A stretch of DNA of 64,000 bases. Origin: Paludibacter sp. (GTDB lineage Bacteria; Bacteroidota; Bacteroidia; Bacteroidales; Paludibacteraceae). A program made the translations under genes and the position numbers. The DNA lies in assembly GCA_028690665.1 (NCBI GenBank), contig JAQVAV010000002.1:62001-126000 (forward strand), in the 5' to 3' direction. Under the pieces are notes generated by a model. The model was not told where the DNA came from. It did not search any database and saw nothing but the letters and a program-made list of their open reading frames with translations. Below, piece by piece: positions 45,309 through 55,793 of the stretch (positions are counted from its first letter, which is position 1; every line of letters begins with the position of its first letter).

Positions 45309-47513
45309 ATGACTAAGGAAAAAATACTAATTGTGGAAGATGATGAGGGTTTGAGAGAATTGTTAATTGAAGCTCTTGAAAACTTGGAATATACTTGTTT
45401 AAGTGCCTCCACGGCGAATGAAGCAAAACAATTATGCATTGATTACCAGCCGTTTATGATACTTCTTGATTATCAGCTACCGGATGCTACAGCTAAGGAA
45501 TTTATTGTAGACTTAGAAAATGCAGAGCTGGCTGTTATCCCGCCTTTTGTGTTGACAACCGGTCAGGGTGATGAAAGAATTGCCGTGGAAATGATGAAAC
45601 TTGGAGCGAGAGATTACATCATTAAAGACTCGAGTTTTTTTGAAGTTATTCGTATTGTAATTCCGAAAATAATTCTGGATATCGAAAATGAGCAAAAACT
45701 TAAAAGATCGGAAGAAGCTCTTAGACAAAGCGAAGAAAAATTCCGTGCTATTGTGGAGCAAACAGATGATCTGATTGCAATTTCGGATTCGAAAGGAAAT
45801 GTAATATATGCTTCAACTGCTATTTACAACTTATTTGGCTGGAGTCCTAAGGAAGTATCCGGTATTCCGTTTACAGATATGGTAGATGAAAGCCAGATAA
45901 CGGAAGCCTTTACAGATTTTCAAAATATATTATTTAATGATATTCCATTAAAGGGTAAAGAATTTAAACTTCGTCGGAAAGATGGGAGTTCTTTTTATGG
46001 AGAAATTTTTGGTATCCGGTTTCAACCAGATTCTCTTAACGGGGTTTTGGTAATTATTCATGACGTAACTGAACGAAAAAATTATCTTGAAAAAATAAGA
46101 TTAAGTGAAGAGAAAAGCAGAAAGATTCTGCAAACCGCATTGGATGGTTTTGGGATAATAAATGATAAGCGTGAAATTGTAGAAGTCAATGACAGTATTT
46201 GTAAAATGACCGGGTTTTCGCCGTCAGAATTGTTATCCATGAGAATTGAAGACTTAGATGTCGATGAATCTGTGGAGGATATGGATGCTCATGTTAATAG
46301 TTTAGCGAAGAAAAACTCAGACCGTTTTGAAACGAGGATAAAAAGAAAGGATGGTAGTATTTTCTACGTTGATGTTTCCCTAAATTACATGGAAAGTGCT
46401 TCTTCTAAAGTATTTGCATTTTTAAGAGATATTACAAAACAAAAAGAAACAGAGACATTTTTAAGAACCAGCAAAGAACTGTTACAGAATTTATTGGATA
46501 AAACAAGTTGTTTTATTGAAACTGGAAATGTTGATAATGAGTATGATAATATGTTGAGCTCGATTTGTCAGATAACCGGAGCTCAATATGGATCATTTAA
46601 TTTATATGATGAAAATGGAAGAACTTTTACTACTAAATCATTATACGGACTAGAGCTAGTTATTGATAAACTAACGGCATTAATGGGATTTAACCCTTTA
46701 AATAAGGTTTGGAATTATGATGCGGTCAGGGAAGAAAAAATCAGGGATAGAATTATTACTGAGTTTAAGTCATTCCAGGAGCTTACGGCATTTGCCTTGA
46801 CACAAAAGATTTCGGTCGTGTTGGAAGATACATTCGGCATTGGATCTGTTTATGTAGTCAGGATCGCAAAAAAAAATCATACTGTGGGTGATTTTACATT
46901 GATTTTTAGCCCGGGGAAAAAATTAGAGAACACGGAAATAACAGAATTGTATGTAAACCAGGCGGCTATGTATCTGGAACGTGAAAGTGCCAAGGGAAAA
47001 CTTCAGGAGAGTGAGGAAAAATACAGATATCTGTTTGAATTCAATCCACAACCCATGTATATTTTCGATCAGGAAACCCTTCGGTTTATAGAAGTAAATG
47101 ATGCTATGATTAGACATTATGGATATTCAAAAGAAGAGTTCCTGAAAATGACGCTGAAAGATTTAAAACTACCCGATGATGTTCCGTATTTGTTTGAGCA
47201 GATTGATCAGGCAAACAAAGGAATAAAATATGGACAAGTAAGTCGGCACATATTAAAATCCAAAGAAGTGATAACTATTGAAGTTACCGCTATACCCGTT
47301 TTTTCAAATGGGAGAAAGGCCATGCATTGTATGGTTAATGATATTACAGAAAGAGTAAGAGCAGAATCTGCATTATATCAACAAATGTCTGAAATGACAA
47401 AATTCCATAATCTGACAGTAGACAGGGAGTTGAGAATGATTGAACTTAAAAAAGAAGTGAACAACCTGCTTGTGAACTTGGGGAAAACTGAAAAATATGA
47501 AATAGTTAAATAA
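45309..47513 (+). CDS. Receiver-PAS-PAS-GAF-PAS protein without a kinase domain
   Basis: A protein of 734 residues. It has a receiver domain (about 5-115, Asp54 in MILLDYQLPD), two PAS units (about 140-260 and 270-382), a GAF-like domain (about 390-560), and a third PAS unit (about 570-685). A helical tail ends in LTVDRELRMIELKKEVNNLL, a signature found at the ends of other kinase-less PAS proteins. There is no HisKA, ATPase, GGDEF or HTH domain and no frameshift. It looks like a full-length protein whose role is to relay signal through contact, such as a scaffold or an input-coupling module between the flanking kinases. It lies 14 bases before cheR. Confidence 0.88.
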   Translation: MTKEKILIVEDDEGLRELLIEALENLEYTCLSASTANEAKQLCIDYQPFMILLDYQLPDATAKEFIVDLENAELAVIPPFVLTTGQGDERIAVEMMKLGARDYIIKDSSFFEVIRIVIPKIILDIENEQKLKRSEEALRQSEEKFRAIVEQTDDLIAISDSKGNVIYASTAIYNLFGWSPKEVSGIPFTDMVDESQITEAFTDFQNILFNDIPLKGKEFKLRRKDGSSFYGEIFGIRFQPDSLNGVLVIIHDVTERKNYLEKIRLSEEKSRKILQTALDGFGIINDKREIVEVNDSICKMTGFSPSELLSMRIEDLDVDESVEDMDAHVNSLAKKNSDRFETRIKRKDGSIFYVDVSLNYMESASSKVFAFLRDITKQKETETFLRTSKELLQNLLDKTSCFIETGNVDNEYDNMLSSICQITGAQYGSFNLYDENGRTFTTKSLYGLELVIDKLTALMGFNPLNKVWNYDAVREEKIRDRIITEFKSFQELTAFALTQKISVVLEDTFGIGSVYVVRIAKKNHTVGDFTLIFSPGKKLENTEITELYVNQAAMYLERESAKGKLQESEEKYRYLFEFNPQPMYIFDQETLRFIEVNDAMIRHYGYSKEEFLKMTLKDLKLPDDVPYLFEQIDQANKGIKYGQVSRHILKSKEVITIEVTAIPVFSNGRKAMHCMVNDITERVRAESALYQQMSEMTKFHNLTVDRELRMIELKKEVNNLLVNLGKTEKYEIVK

Positions 47514-47527
47514 AATATCTGAACCAA

Positions 47528-48340
47528 ATGAACAGCCAAAGAATATTAAAATATCTGCTTGAAAAAAGGAATGTTGATTTAAGTGTATATGATGAAAGTT
47601 TTTTAAAAAATGTCGTTGACAGGAGGTTAGAAATTTTAAGCATTGCAGATATTAATGAATACATGAAGTTAATATTTAGAAAAGAAGATGAAATTAATTG
47701 TATTCTTGAATCAATTACGGTTAGTTACAGCGAGTTTTTTAGAAATAGTCTTACATTTGCAGTTCTGGAAAAAATCATTTTACCTCGTTACTTTTCTGAA
47801 AATAAACAGAAGGAATTAATTATCTGGTCTGTTGCCTGTGCAGGTGGACAGGAAGCCTATAGCTTATCTATATTGTTAAATGAGTTGAATGACAGGCTTG
47901 GCAGAGATATTAAATATAGGATATTTGCGTCTGATATTTCAAAAGCTCAGATAAAGAAAGCAATAACTGGTTTTTATAAAATTCATGAACTTGGCAATAT
48001 CAATATTTACACTCTGAATAAGTATTTTCAAAAATATGAAGATGGATATTTTGTAAAAGATTCAATCAAAAAAAATATTGATTTTTCTGTTTTAGATCTA
48101 TTTGACAAAAAGATAACTTGTCCTGCAAATAGTCTTTTTAGTGACTTTGATATAATTATTTGTGCTAATATCTTATTTTATATTAATAAAGCCAAACGGG
48201 CAAAACTAATCGAAAGACTTAGTAACAGTCTGTCTAAGAGTGGTCTGATAATTACAGGAGAAGTCGAACGTGAAATTATACAACAACATAAATTTATTGA
48301 AATCGTGCCGAATTCTGCCATTTTTAAAAGAAAAGAATAA
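47528..48340 (+). CDS. CheR-family protein-glutamate methyltransferase
   Basis: A protein of 270 residues with a CheR N-terminal helical region (NSQRILKYLLEKRNVDLSVY, SYSEFFRNSLTFAVLEKII) and a SAM-binding Rossmann domain (IIWSVACAGGQEAYSLSILL for motif I, FASDISKAQIKKA, the acidic SAM ribose site, and FDIIICANILFYINKAKRAKL). CheR methylates glutamates of chemoreceptors. No CheB methylesterase, CheA, CheW or typical MCP is in the window. The motif I has GGQEAY in place of the usual TGEEPYS, and the CRNVxIYF box is CANILFYI, both common in Bacteroidota homologues. It is joined directly to the hybrid kinase: stop at 48338-48340 and ATG at 48341. Confidence 0.9.
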   Translation: MNSQRILKYLLEKRNVDLSVYDESFLKNVVDRRLEILSIADINEYMKLIFRKEDEINCILESITVSYSEFFRNSLTFAVLEKIILPRYFSENKQKELIIWSVACAGGQEAYSLSILLNELNDRLGRDIKYRIFASDISKAQIKKAITGFYKIHELGNINIYTLNKYFQKYEDGYFVKDSIKKNIDFSVLDLFDKKITCPANSLFSDFDIIICANILFYINKAKRAKLIERLSNSLSKSGLIITGEVEREIIQQHKFIEIVPNSAIFKRKE

Positions 48341-51319
48341 ATGAAACTGAAAGATCTAAGTATTGGGAAACAATTAATTATCAATTTTTCGATAATGTTT
48401 TTAATGGTTATCACGCTTGTAACTGTTTCGTATGTTGAATCGAGCCACGTGAAAATTCACTTTACAACTCTTTATGAACATCCATATCAAATACGAAGAA
48501 CGGTAGCCACGTTACGAAACGATATTTCGGTAATGCGTTTATCATCAAGAGATCTTATGCTGGCCAGTACTCCGGAAGAAACTCAGAAAGCCATAGAAAT
48601 AATGAATATGGCAGATGCGGATGCCCGTATTCAATATGATATAATTACAAGAAATTATTTGGGTTCGCCAGTTGATGTTGATAATGCCTACAAGGCTTTT
48701 CTGAATTGGAATGAAGCAAGAAAAGTAAATACCCAACTTGCTTTGCAAAAAAATGGTATTGAAGAAATAAAGAGAAGCATTCGTGAAGATGGGAAAGTTG
48801 GTCTTTTAAGAGCAGAGATGTTGAAACGTTTAGATGATATTGATGATTTTGCCGAAAAAAAAGGTATTGAAATTTATACTGCTTCCCACAAAATAATAGA
48901 TACTCAATACAATCTATTTTGGATAACAATTTTTTGTTTTATAATTTTGGAAATCATTGTAAATTTAGTTTTACTTAAAAATATACGGAACCCATTAAAA
49001 GTATTGACAAATACAGTGCGGAATTTTAAAAATGGGGATGTTAATGTCCGGTGCGAATATGCTTCTAAAAATGAACTTGGTGTTTTATCCAAATCATTTA
49101 ATGATTTGATTTTGTTTGTAAATAATGACCGTGAATTAAACGAAAAAATGAAAATTCTCAATGAGTCAATGTTAATCACGGAGAATTCACATTCATTTTT
49201 TAAAGAACTCCTGCCAATATTAAATGATTTGACAAATTCACAAATGTCCGCAGTTTATTTGTTGGATGACGATAATCAATATTATTATCACTATGAATCG
49301 GTAGGACTTTCGGAAGATGCCACAAAATTCAAATTCAGGGCAGATACTCAGGAAGGTGAGTTCGGAACAGTGCTCAATACAAAAAAGATTCATCATATTG
49401 CACAAATTCCCATTGATACACAGTTTATATTTCACACAGTAACAGGTAATTATATTCCCCGGGAAATTGTGACGATTCCAATCGTAAGTGGTAAAGATGT
49501 ATTAGCGATAATTTCGCTATCATCCCTCAGAAGATATTCTGAGGTATCGAATACTCTGATTGAGAAAACTTATGATGTTCTTACCGCTCGAATTGAAGGT
49601 ATACTTACATATCGGAGATTGAGGCGCTTTGCTAAAAGGCTTGAAGAGCAAAATTATCTTTTGGATACTCAGAAGTCTGAATTATCGGCTCAATCGATAG
49701 AATTGCTGGAACAAAATTCAGAACTTGAAATTCAAAAAAATCAGCTGAATGAAGTTAGCCGTCTGAAAACGAATTTCCTATCAAATATGAGTCACGAATT
49801 AAGAACTCCACTTAATTCGGTAATTGCCCTCTCGGGTGTGTTGGGACGAAAATTGGTTAATAAAATTCCAGTTGAAGAATATAGCTATATTGAAGTAATC
49901 GAACGAAATGGCAAAAATTTGCTTACTCTGATTAATGATATTCTTGATATTGCAAGAATTGAAGCCGGGCGTGAAGAAATAAATATTCAGAGATTTAATT
50001 TGAATGAATTAATTGTTGAGTTAGGTTCATTGCTGAATCCATTGGCCCAACAAAAGAAAATTAAACTTAAGATTGAGGAATCTCCAACTGAGTCTTTTGT
50101 ACAAAGCGACCCAGATAAAATTCGGCATATTATTCAGAATCTGATAGGCAATGCCATAAAATTTACTGAGAAGGGGGCTGTGACAGTAAAGGTGAACATC
50201 AATCAGGATGGATTTGAGATTGCTGTAATTGATACAGGTATTGGTATAAGTCAGGAACATATTGATTTGATTTTTGATGAGTTTATACAGGAGGATGGAA
50301 GTACTGCCCGCAAATATGGAGGTACGGGTCTTGGATTGTCAATTGCACGGAAATATGCCAATCTGTTAGGAGGAGATATTGAAGTTAAAAGTAAAAAAAA
50401 TAAAGGGTCTGAATTTAAACTAGTTATTCGGGTACAGGAAGAAAAATTGGCAAAAACCAATTATGAAGCTAATGAGTTGAGGTCAAAACATAATGTAGAT
50501 AAATCAGATCTCAATAAAAAATATTTTAATAAAAAGATATTGCTGGTTGAAGACAGTGAACCTTCAGTAATTCAGATAAGGGACTTTCTATCAAAATCAG
50601 GATTCGAAATAGATAATGCGCCCAATGGACAGAAGGCGATTGATAGACTAAAAGAAAAATTGCCGGATGCTATTATTCTTGATTTAATGATGCCTGATGT
50701 TGACGGTTTTCAGTTTTTAAATGAAATAAGGGCAGATGAGCGCACCGCGGAAATTCCGGTTTTGATACTTACAGCCAAGCAAATAACTCATGATGATTTG
50801 GCCGTACTTAAGAAAAATCATGTTCATCAATTAATTCAGAAAGGAGATGTTAAAAGAGATGAATTGCTTCAGGCTGTAATTTCAATGGTGATTGGAAGTA
50901 ATCTTCCTAAGAGCAAGATAACCGAATCAATTGTGAAACCGGTTGATGGAACTTCTAAAACAATTTTAATAGTTGAGGATAATGTTGATAATATGCTTAC
51001 TGTTAAGGCAATTATTGGAGACACTTATAAAACCATTGAAGCTGTAGATGGGAAAGAAGCTATCAGAAAAACAAGTGAATTTTTGCCCGATTTAATATTA
51101 ATGGATCTTTCGTTACCGCTAGTAAGCGGTATTGAGGCTTTTAAAGCTATTCGAAATGATCGTAAAACAAGTCATATCCCGATAATTGCTTTAACCGCCA
51201 GTGCAATGGCTTCTGATAAAGATATTATTTTGCAAATTGGATTTGATGGATATTTGGCAAAGCCAATTAATGAAAAAGTGTTTTTTGAGACTATAAATGT
51301 TACATTAAATGGTAGATAA
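48341..51319 (+). CDS. Hybrid histidine kinase with MCP-like periplasmic four-helix region
   Basis: A protein of 992 residues. Two membrane helices (about 11-31 and 193-213) bracket a helical periplasmic domain of about 160 residues that resembles the four-helix-bundle MCP or CHASE3-type sensors. Then come a HAMP domain (about 213-265), a GAF domain (about 280-425), a coiled coil (430-475), HisKA with His485 in SNMSHELRTPLNSV, the ATPase (about 585-700; NAIKFTE, DTGIGIS, GGTGLGLSIARKY), and two receivers: one with Asp781 in LDLMMPDVDG and one with Asp922 in LMDLSLPLVSG. It overlaps the next gene by 11 bases. The receptor-like sensor and the joined CheR gene suggest methylation control, which is inference. 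Confidence 0.93.
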   Translation: MKLKDLSIGKQLIINFSIMFLMVITLVTVSYVESSHVKIHFTTLYEHPYQIRRTVATLRNDISVMRLSSRDLMLASTPEETQKAIEIMNMADADARIQYDIITRNYLGSPVDVDNAYKAFLNWNEARKVNTQLALQKNGIEEIKRSIREDGKVGLLRAEMLKRLDDIDDFAEKKGIEIYTASHKIIDTQYNLFWITIFCFIILEIIVNLVLLKNIRNPLKVLTNTVRNFKNGDVNVRCEYASKNELGVLSKSFNDLILFVNNDRELNEKMKILNESMLITENSHSFFKELLPILNDLTNSQMSAVYLLDDDNQYYYHYESVGLSEDATKFKFRADTQEGEFGTVLNTKKIHHIAQIPIDTQFIFHTVTGNYIPREIVTIPIVSGKDVLAIISLSSLRRYSEVSNTLIEKTYDVLTARIEGILTYRRLRRFAKRLEEQNYLLDTQKSELSAQSIELLEQNSELEIQKNQLNEVSRLKTNFLSNMSHELRTPLNSVIALSGVLGRKLVNKIPVEEYSYIEVIERNGKNLLTLINDILDIARIEAGREEINIQRFNLNELIVELGSLLNPLAQQKKIKLKIEESPTESFVQSDPDKIRHIIQNLIGNAIKFTEKGAVTVKVNINQDGFEIAVIDTGIGISQEHIDLIFDEFIQEDGSTARKYGGTGLGLSIARKYANLLGGDIEVKSKKNKGSEFKLVIRVQEEKLAKTNYEANELRSKHNVDKSDLNKKYFNKKILLVEDSEPSVIQIRDFLSKSGFEIDNAPNGQKAIDRLKEKLPDAIILDLMMPDVDGFQFLNEIRADERTAEIPVLILTAKQITHDDLAVLKKNHVHQLIQKGDVKRDELLQAVISMVIGSNLPKSKITESIVKPVDGTSKTILIVEDNVDNMLTVKAIIGDTYKTIEAVDGKEAIRKTSEFLPDLILMDLSLPLVSGIEAFKAIRNDRKTSHIPIIALTASAMASDKDIILQIGFDGYLAKPINEKVFFETINVTLNGR

Positions 51320-54300
51320 GCAAAAAATAAAGATTCTCGCCGTAGATGATAATCAGGATAATCTTATAACAATCAAAGCCTTAATTTATGAGGGCTTCCC
51401 GAGCGCAGAAGTCAGTATTGCAACAGATGGATACATTGCGTTCGAAAAGGCTGTTGAGATTATACCAGATGTTATTCTTTTAGATATTATAATGCCAGGT
51501 ATAGATGGCTTTGAAACTTGTAAAAGGATAAAACAACATAAAGAATTATCAGATACTCCGATCATTTTTGTAACAGCCCTTAAAGGAGACAGCGAAAACA
51601 GGGTTAAAGCATTAAATTGTGGAGCTGAGGCTTTTTTATCCAAACCTATTGATTCGAGTGAACTTTATGCTCAAATCAGGGCAATGATGAAAATAAAAAA
51701 GGCAAATACTCAGACTAAAAATGAAAAGGAACGCCTGAAATCACAAGTTGAGGAACGAACAAAAGAACTTAGAAAAACCCATATTGCAACCTTAAATTTA
51801 TTAGAGGATTTAAAAAGGGAAATTGATGCAAGAAAACAAACCGAAGAGGCATTAAAAACGAGTGAGGCCCTTTATCGTTCAGTATTAAATGCCTCTCCTG
51901 ATACAATAACAGTTTCTGACTTAAATGGGAAAATCCGTATGGTATCCAGAAAAGGAGTCGAATTGTTGGGATTTAGTGCCGAAAAAAAAATTATAAATAG
52001 TAATATTTTTGATTTTCTCAGGCCTGAAGATGTTTCCAGAGCTAAAAAAATTTTAGAAAGGTTCTTTAGTGGAGAACAAACGACTTCCTCAAATTTTTTA
52101 ATACGAAAAGCTGATAATACTTATATACACACGGAAATAAATGCAGAATTTATAGAGGAATCAAATGGAAGTTCTGCCGGGTTCGTATTTGTCATCAGGG
52201 ATATCTCAGACAGGATACACGCTCAGGAAAGAATTCGGGAAAGTGAGCGGAAATACAGATTGATAACTGAAAAGATCAGTGACGTTGTTTGGATTATGGA
52301 TTTACACGGGAAAAGCATTTTCGTGTCACAATCTATTGAAAAATTTACCGGTTACACAGTAGAAGAGTATCTTAGACAAACTATTAAAGACAGGTTCACT
52401 CCAGAATCAGGACAGATTGCGCATAAGTCACTACAAACTGAAGTTGAATACTACATTGAAAATCCGGATAAGATTTATAGTTTCAGAAAAATACTTTGCC
52501 TTGATTATTTGTGTAAAGATGGGAGTATAAAAACAGGTGAATTATTAGTTACCCCTTATATAGACAATGGTGAGTTAATAGGTTTGCATGGAGTTACCAG
52601 AGATATAACCGAACGAAAACAAAGTGAACTTGCTCTTGAAGCCAGTGAGAGAAAATACCGGGAACTATTAGACAATTCTCCTGAAGGGATAACAATATAT
52701 GTAAACGGAATGATTGCATATATTAATAATGAGGCTACCCGGATGATGGGAACAAATGACAAAAGTCTACTTTTAGGAAAAACCATCGTTGATTTTATTG
52801 CTCCCGAGAATATAGAATTGGTTCTGGAAAGAATGAAATTCGTAGCGAATGCTCCTTTGAATATGCCTTTGCCGGCGGTTGAGGAAAAATATGTAAGGCT
52901 TGATGGTACTGAATTCTATGTTGAGATAAAACCGATGGTAATAATCTTTGATGGGAAAAAGGCGGTTCAGTTAGCCGGAAGAGACATTACCGAACGGAAA
53001 ATAGCGGAGAGTATTATCAAACGATCGGAAGTAGAGTTTAGAACTGTTTGGGAAAATTCAGCTAATGGGTTGAGGCTGGCCAATGCTAAGGGTCGCATTA
53101 TCCGAGTTAATAATTCATTTGCTAAAATAGTTAACATGTCGGTTGATGATCTGGAAGGTCAATCAGTAAATGATATATATAGTCGTAGTTTTCGCAAAAA
53201 TCTACTGGATGTTTACACTCAACGGTTTGCCGAAGGAAAAATAATTCCCAGTATAGAAAAAGAAGTTCAACTCTGGAATAATAAAAAAATTTGGTTGCAA
53301 ATCGAAAATTCATTTTTAAATATTGAAAATGAAGAGCCGTTATTGCTTTCGATTTTTACCGATATTACCGAAAGAAAAGTTAATGAGTCAAGAGTTAGGC
53401 ATTTAACCCGTTTATATGCCCTGTTGAGTCAGATAAATCAGGCTTTTGTCAGATATCAGAATTTGGATGAATTGTTCCAACGAATTTGTGATATTGCTAT
53501 TGAATATGGAAAATTCAGGATGGCATGGATCGGTCGATACGATTATATCGAAAATAAAATAAGACCATTTTCGTATGCAGGACATGAAGCTGGTTATTTG
53601 AATATTATTAGCGATGTATTAGACAATATTGATCTTTATGATGGGCCCACCGGTTTGGCTATTAAAAAAGGAAAACTTGTATTTAGCAGTGATATTGCGA
53701 ATGATGTTAATCTAGAACGATGGAAAGATGAAGCATTGAATAGAGGTTATTTGTCCGCAGTATCAGTACCTTTGATTAGAAATGGGAAAATATATGGTAC
53801 CTTAAATCTTTATGCGTCAGAACAGGACTTTTTTGACGAAGATGAACAGAAGCTCTTGGTTGAGATTGGAGAAGATGTTTCATTTGCAATAACGGCATTG
53901 GATGCTGAAGAAGAGAGAAAGAAAACAGAAGAGGCATTGATTGAGAGCGAAAATAGGTATAATACATTCATAAATAATAATGTAGATATGATATTTGTGA
54001 AAGATGAAAACCTGAGATACCTTATCGCCAATGACGCCCTGGCCAAATTTTTCAAACAACCAATTGAAAATATAATATTTAAAACAGATGATGAACTTGG
54101 TTCTAATAATATAATTAAACCCTGTAAATCAACTGATATAAAAGCGTTAAGTTCCGATCGTCCGGTAAGTAGCATTGAAGTCTTAGACGGCAGATATTAT
54201 GAATCGACAAAATTTCGGATGCCATTGAAAAACGGAAAGTTTGGGGTTGGAGGAATACTTCATGATATAACTGAACGCAGAGAATCGGAAATAGCATTAG

Positions 54301-55793
54301 AGGAGAGCCGACTTGAGTTAAAAACTATTTATGATAACGCACCGGTAATGATGTGCGTGTTGTCGGAGAATGAGAAAGTTCTATTTACAAATGATGCATT
54401 CAGAGAATATGTTAATCTACCTGGTGACCTGATTGAGGGGAAGCGTTTTGGTGATATTGTAGTTTGTATTGAGTCGTTAAAAAAGGGTTGTGGTAATGGT
54501 GCTTATTGTAAAAAATGCGTACTAAATACTGCTATTAAAAGTACGTTTAGAGAACAATCAGGAAAGCAGAATATTGAATATCATGCTCGTATCATAGATA
54601 ATGGTATAGAAAAAGAGGTGTATTTGTTAGGCTCAACTGCATTAATAGACTATAATGCAGATAAAAAACTATTATTATGTTTGTATGATATTACGGGAAG
54701 GAAGACGATAGAAAAAGCTTTAGAGAAAAGCGAGATGTTTTTAAGAACATTTATCGATAATGCTCCTTTCCAGATATGGTCAAGAGATCGGAATAATGTA
54801 GGAATTCTTGAAAATAAAATGCTAAAAGACCGATTTGGATCAATTCTTAATAAGGATATTTATCAACTTACTCATATAACAGAAGAGCAAAAGAAAATAT
54901 GGATTGACATGAATGAGCGAGTTTTTAATGGGGAAATTATAGATGAAGAATTAGAATTTTATACTAAAGAAAAGAAAATAAATTTTCATCAATTGATTTT
55001 TCCGATTAAGGTTAATAATAACATAGAGGCAATCGCCGGATTTAATATTGATATTACTGAAAGAATCAAACAACAACAGATACTGAAAGAATCGCAGGAG
55101 CAATTAAAGCAGTTTGCTGCGCATTTGCAAAATATCAGGGAGGAGGAAAGGGTTGTTCTCGCACGTGAGATTCACGATGATTTGGGACAAATACTTGTTG
55201 CTGTAAAAATGGATCTTGGAATGCTAGGTCTGAAATCTCAGAAATTTATAAAAGAAGAAGCTGCTGGTGAATTTATGGAACAATTTAAGCGTGTTTCGGG
55301 TATGGTTGATAATACAATTAAAACAGCACGTAGAATTATGACAAACCTCAGACCTGAGGTGCTTGATTTATTGGGACTTATAGAAACATTACGGTCTCAT
55401 GTATCATCTTTTGCTGAACGATACCAGATTGATGCTAAATTCGAGACGAATATTGATAAATTCAATATGGAAAATCAAAACTCCGTTGCTATATTTAGAA
55501 TTGTTCAGGAGTCACTAAACAATGTTGCAAAGCACGCAAAAGCAAGTAAGGTACTAGTGTCTTTAAATAAACATAAAAGTTGTATCTTATTGAAGATAAA
55601 GGATAATGGTGTCGGGTTTGATACAACTAATAAACGGAAATTTGATTCATTCGGTCTGATGGGCATGAACGAAAGGGCTTATTTATTAGACGCTGATTTC
55701 GTTATCGAAAGTAAACCGGGGGTAGGTACCGAAGTAAGGCTTTCTATTCCAATCTCAAAAATAGATAATCAATCGGATACTCATAACAAATAG
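51309..55793 (+). CDS. Giant receiver/multi-PAS/GAF NarL-type histidine kinase
   Basis: A soluble protein of 1494 residues, encoded with an 11-base overlap with the previous gene. It has a receiver (about 7-127, Asp59 in LLDIIMPGIDG), a coiled coil (135-185), four PAS units (about 185-305, 312-436, 445-563 and 570-690), a GAF domain (698-865), and three more PAS units (878-990, 1000-1130 and 1140-1252). It ends in a HisKA_3 domain with His1289 in AREIHDDLGQ and a NarX-type ATPase (NVAKHA, DNGVGFD, GLMGMNERA). The sixth PAS unit holds a cysteine cluster, Cys1053, Cys1061, Cys1067 and Cys1070, that may bind metal. Its likely partner is the NarL-type regulator encoded 266 bases downstream. Confidence 0.93.
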   Translation: MVDKQKIKILAVDDNQDNLITIKALIYEGFPSAEVSIATDGYIAFEKAVEIIPDVILLDIIMPGIDGFETCKRIKQHKELSDTPIIFVTALKGDSENRVKALNCGAEAFLSKPIDSSELYAQIRAMMKIKKANTQTKNEKERLKSQVEERTKELRKTHIATLNLLEDLKREIDARKQTEEALKTSEALYRSVLNASPDTITVSDLNGKIRMVSRKGVELLGFSAEKKIINSNIFDFLRPEDVSRAKKILERFFSGEQTTSSNFLIRKADNTYIHTEINAEFIEESNGSSAGFVFVIRDISDRIHAQERIRESERKYRLITEKISDVVWIMDLHGKSIFVSQSIEKFTGYTVEEYLRQTIKDRFTPESGQIAHKSLQTEVEYYIENPDKIYSFRKILCLDYLCKDGSIKTGELLVTPYIDNGELIGLHGVTRDITERKQSELALEASERKYRELLDNSPEGITIYVNGMIAYINNEATRMMGTNDKSLLLGKTIVDFIAPENIELVLERMKFVANAPLNMPLPAVEEKYVRLDGTEFYVEIKPMVIIFDGKKAVQLAGRDITERKIAESIIKRSEVEFRTVWENSANGLRLANAKGRIIRVNNSFAKIVNMSVDDLEGQSVNDIYSRSFRKNLLDVYTQRFAEGKIIPSIEKEVQLWNNKKIWLQIENSFLNIENEEPLLLSIFTDITERKVNESRVRHLTRLYALLSQINQAFVRYQNLDELFQRICDIAIEYGKFRMAWIGRYDYIENKIRPFSYAGHEAGYLNIISDVLDNIDLYDGPTGLAIKKGKLVFSSDIANDVNLERWKDEALNRGYLSAVSVPLIRNGKIYGTLNLYASEQDFFDEDEQKLLVEIGEDVSFAITALDAEEERKKTEEALIESENRYNTFINNNVDMIFVKDENLRYLIANDALAKFFKQPIENIIFKTDDELGSNNIIKPCKSTDIKALSSDRPVSSIEVLDGRYYESTKFRMPLKNGKFGVGGILHDITERRESEIALEESRLELKTIYDNAPVMMCVLSENEKVLFTNDAFREYVNLPGDLIEGKRFGDIVVCIESLKKGCGNGAYCKKCVLNTAIKSTFREQSGKQNIEYHARIIDNGIEKEVYLLGSTALIDYNADKKLLLCLYDITGRKTIEKALEKSEMFLRTFIDNAPFQIWSRDRNNVGILENKMLKDRFGSILNKDIYQLTHITEEQKKIWIDMNERVFNGEIIDEELEFYTKEKKINFHQLIFPIKVNNNIEAIAGFNIDITERIKQQQILKESQEQLKQFAAHLQNIREEERVVLAREIHDDLGQILVAVKMDLGMLGLKSQKFIKEEAAGEFMEQFKRVSGMVDNTIKTARRIMTNLRPEVLDLLGLIETLRSHVSSFAERYQIDAKFETNIDKFNMENQNSVAIFRIVQESLNNVAKHAKASKVLVSLNKHKSCILLKIKDNGVGFDTTNKRKFDSFGLMGMNERAYLLDADFVIESKPGVGTEVRLSIPISKIDNQSDTHNK

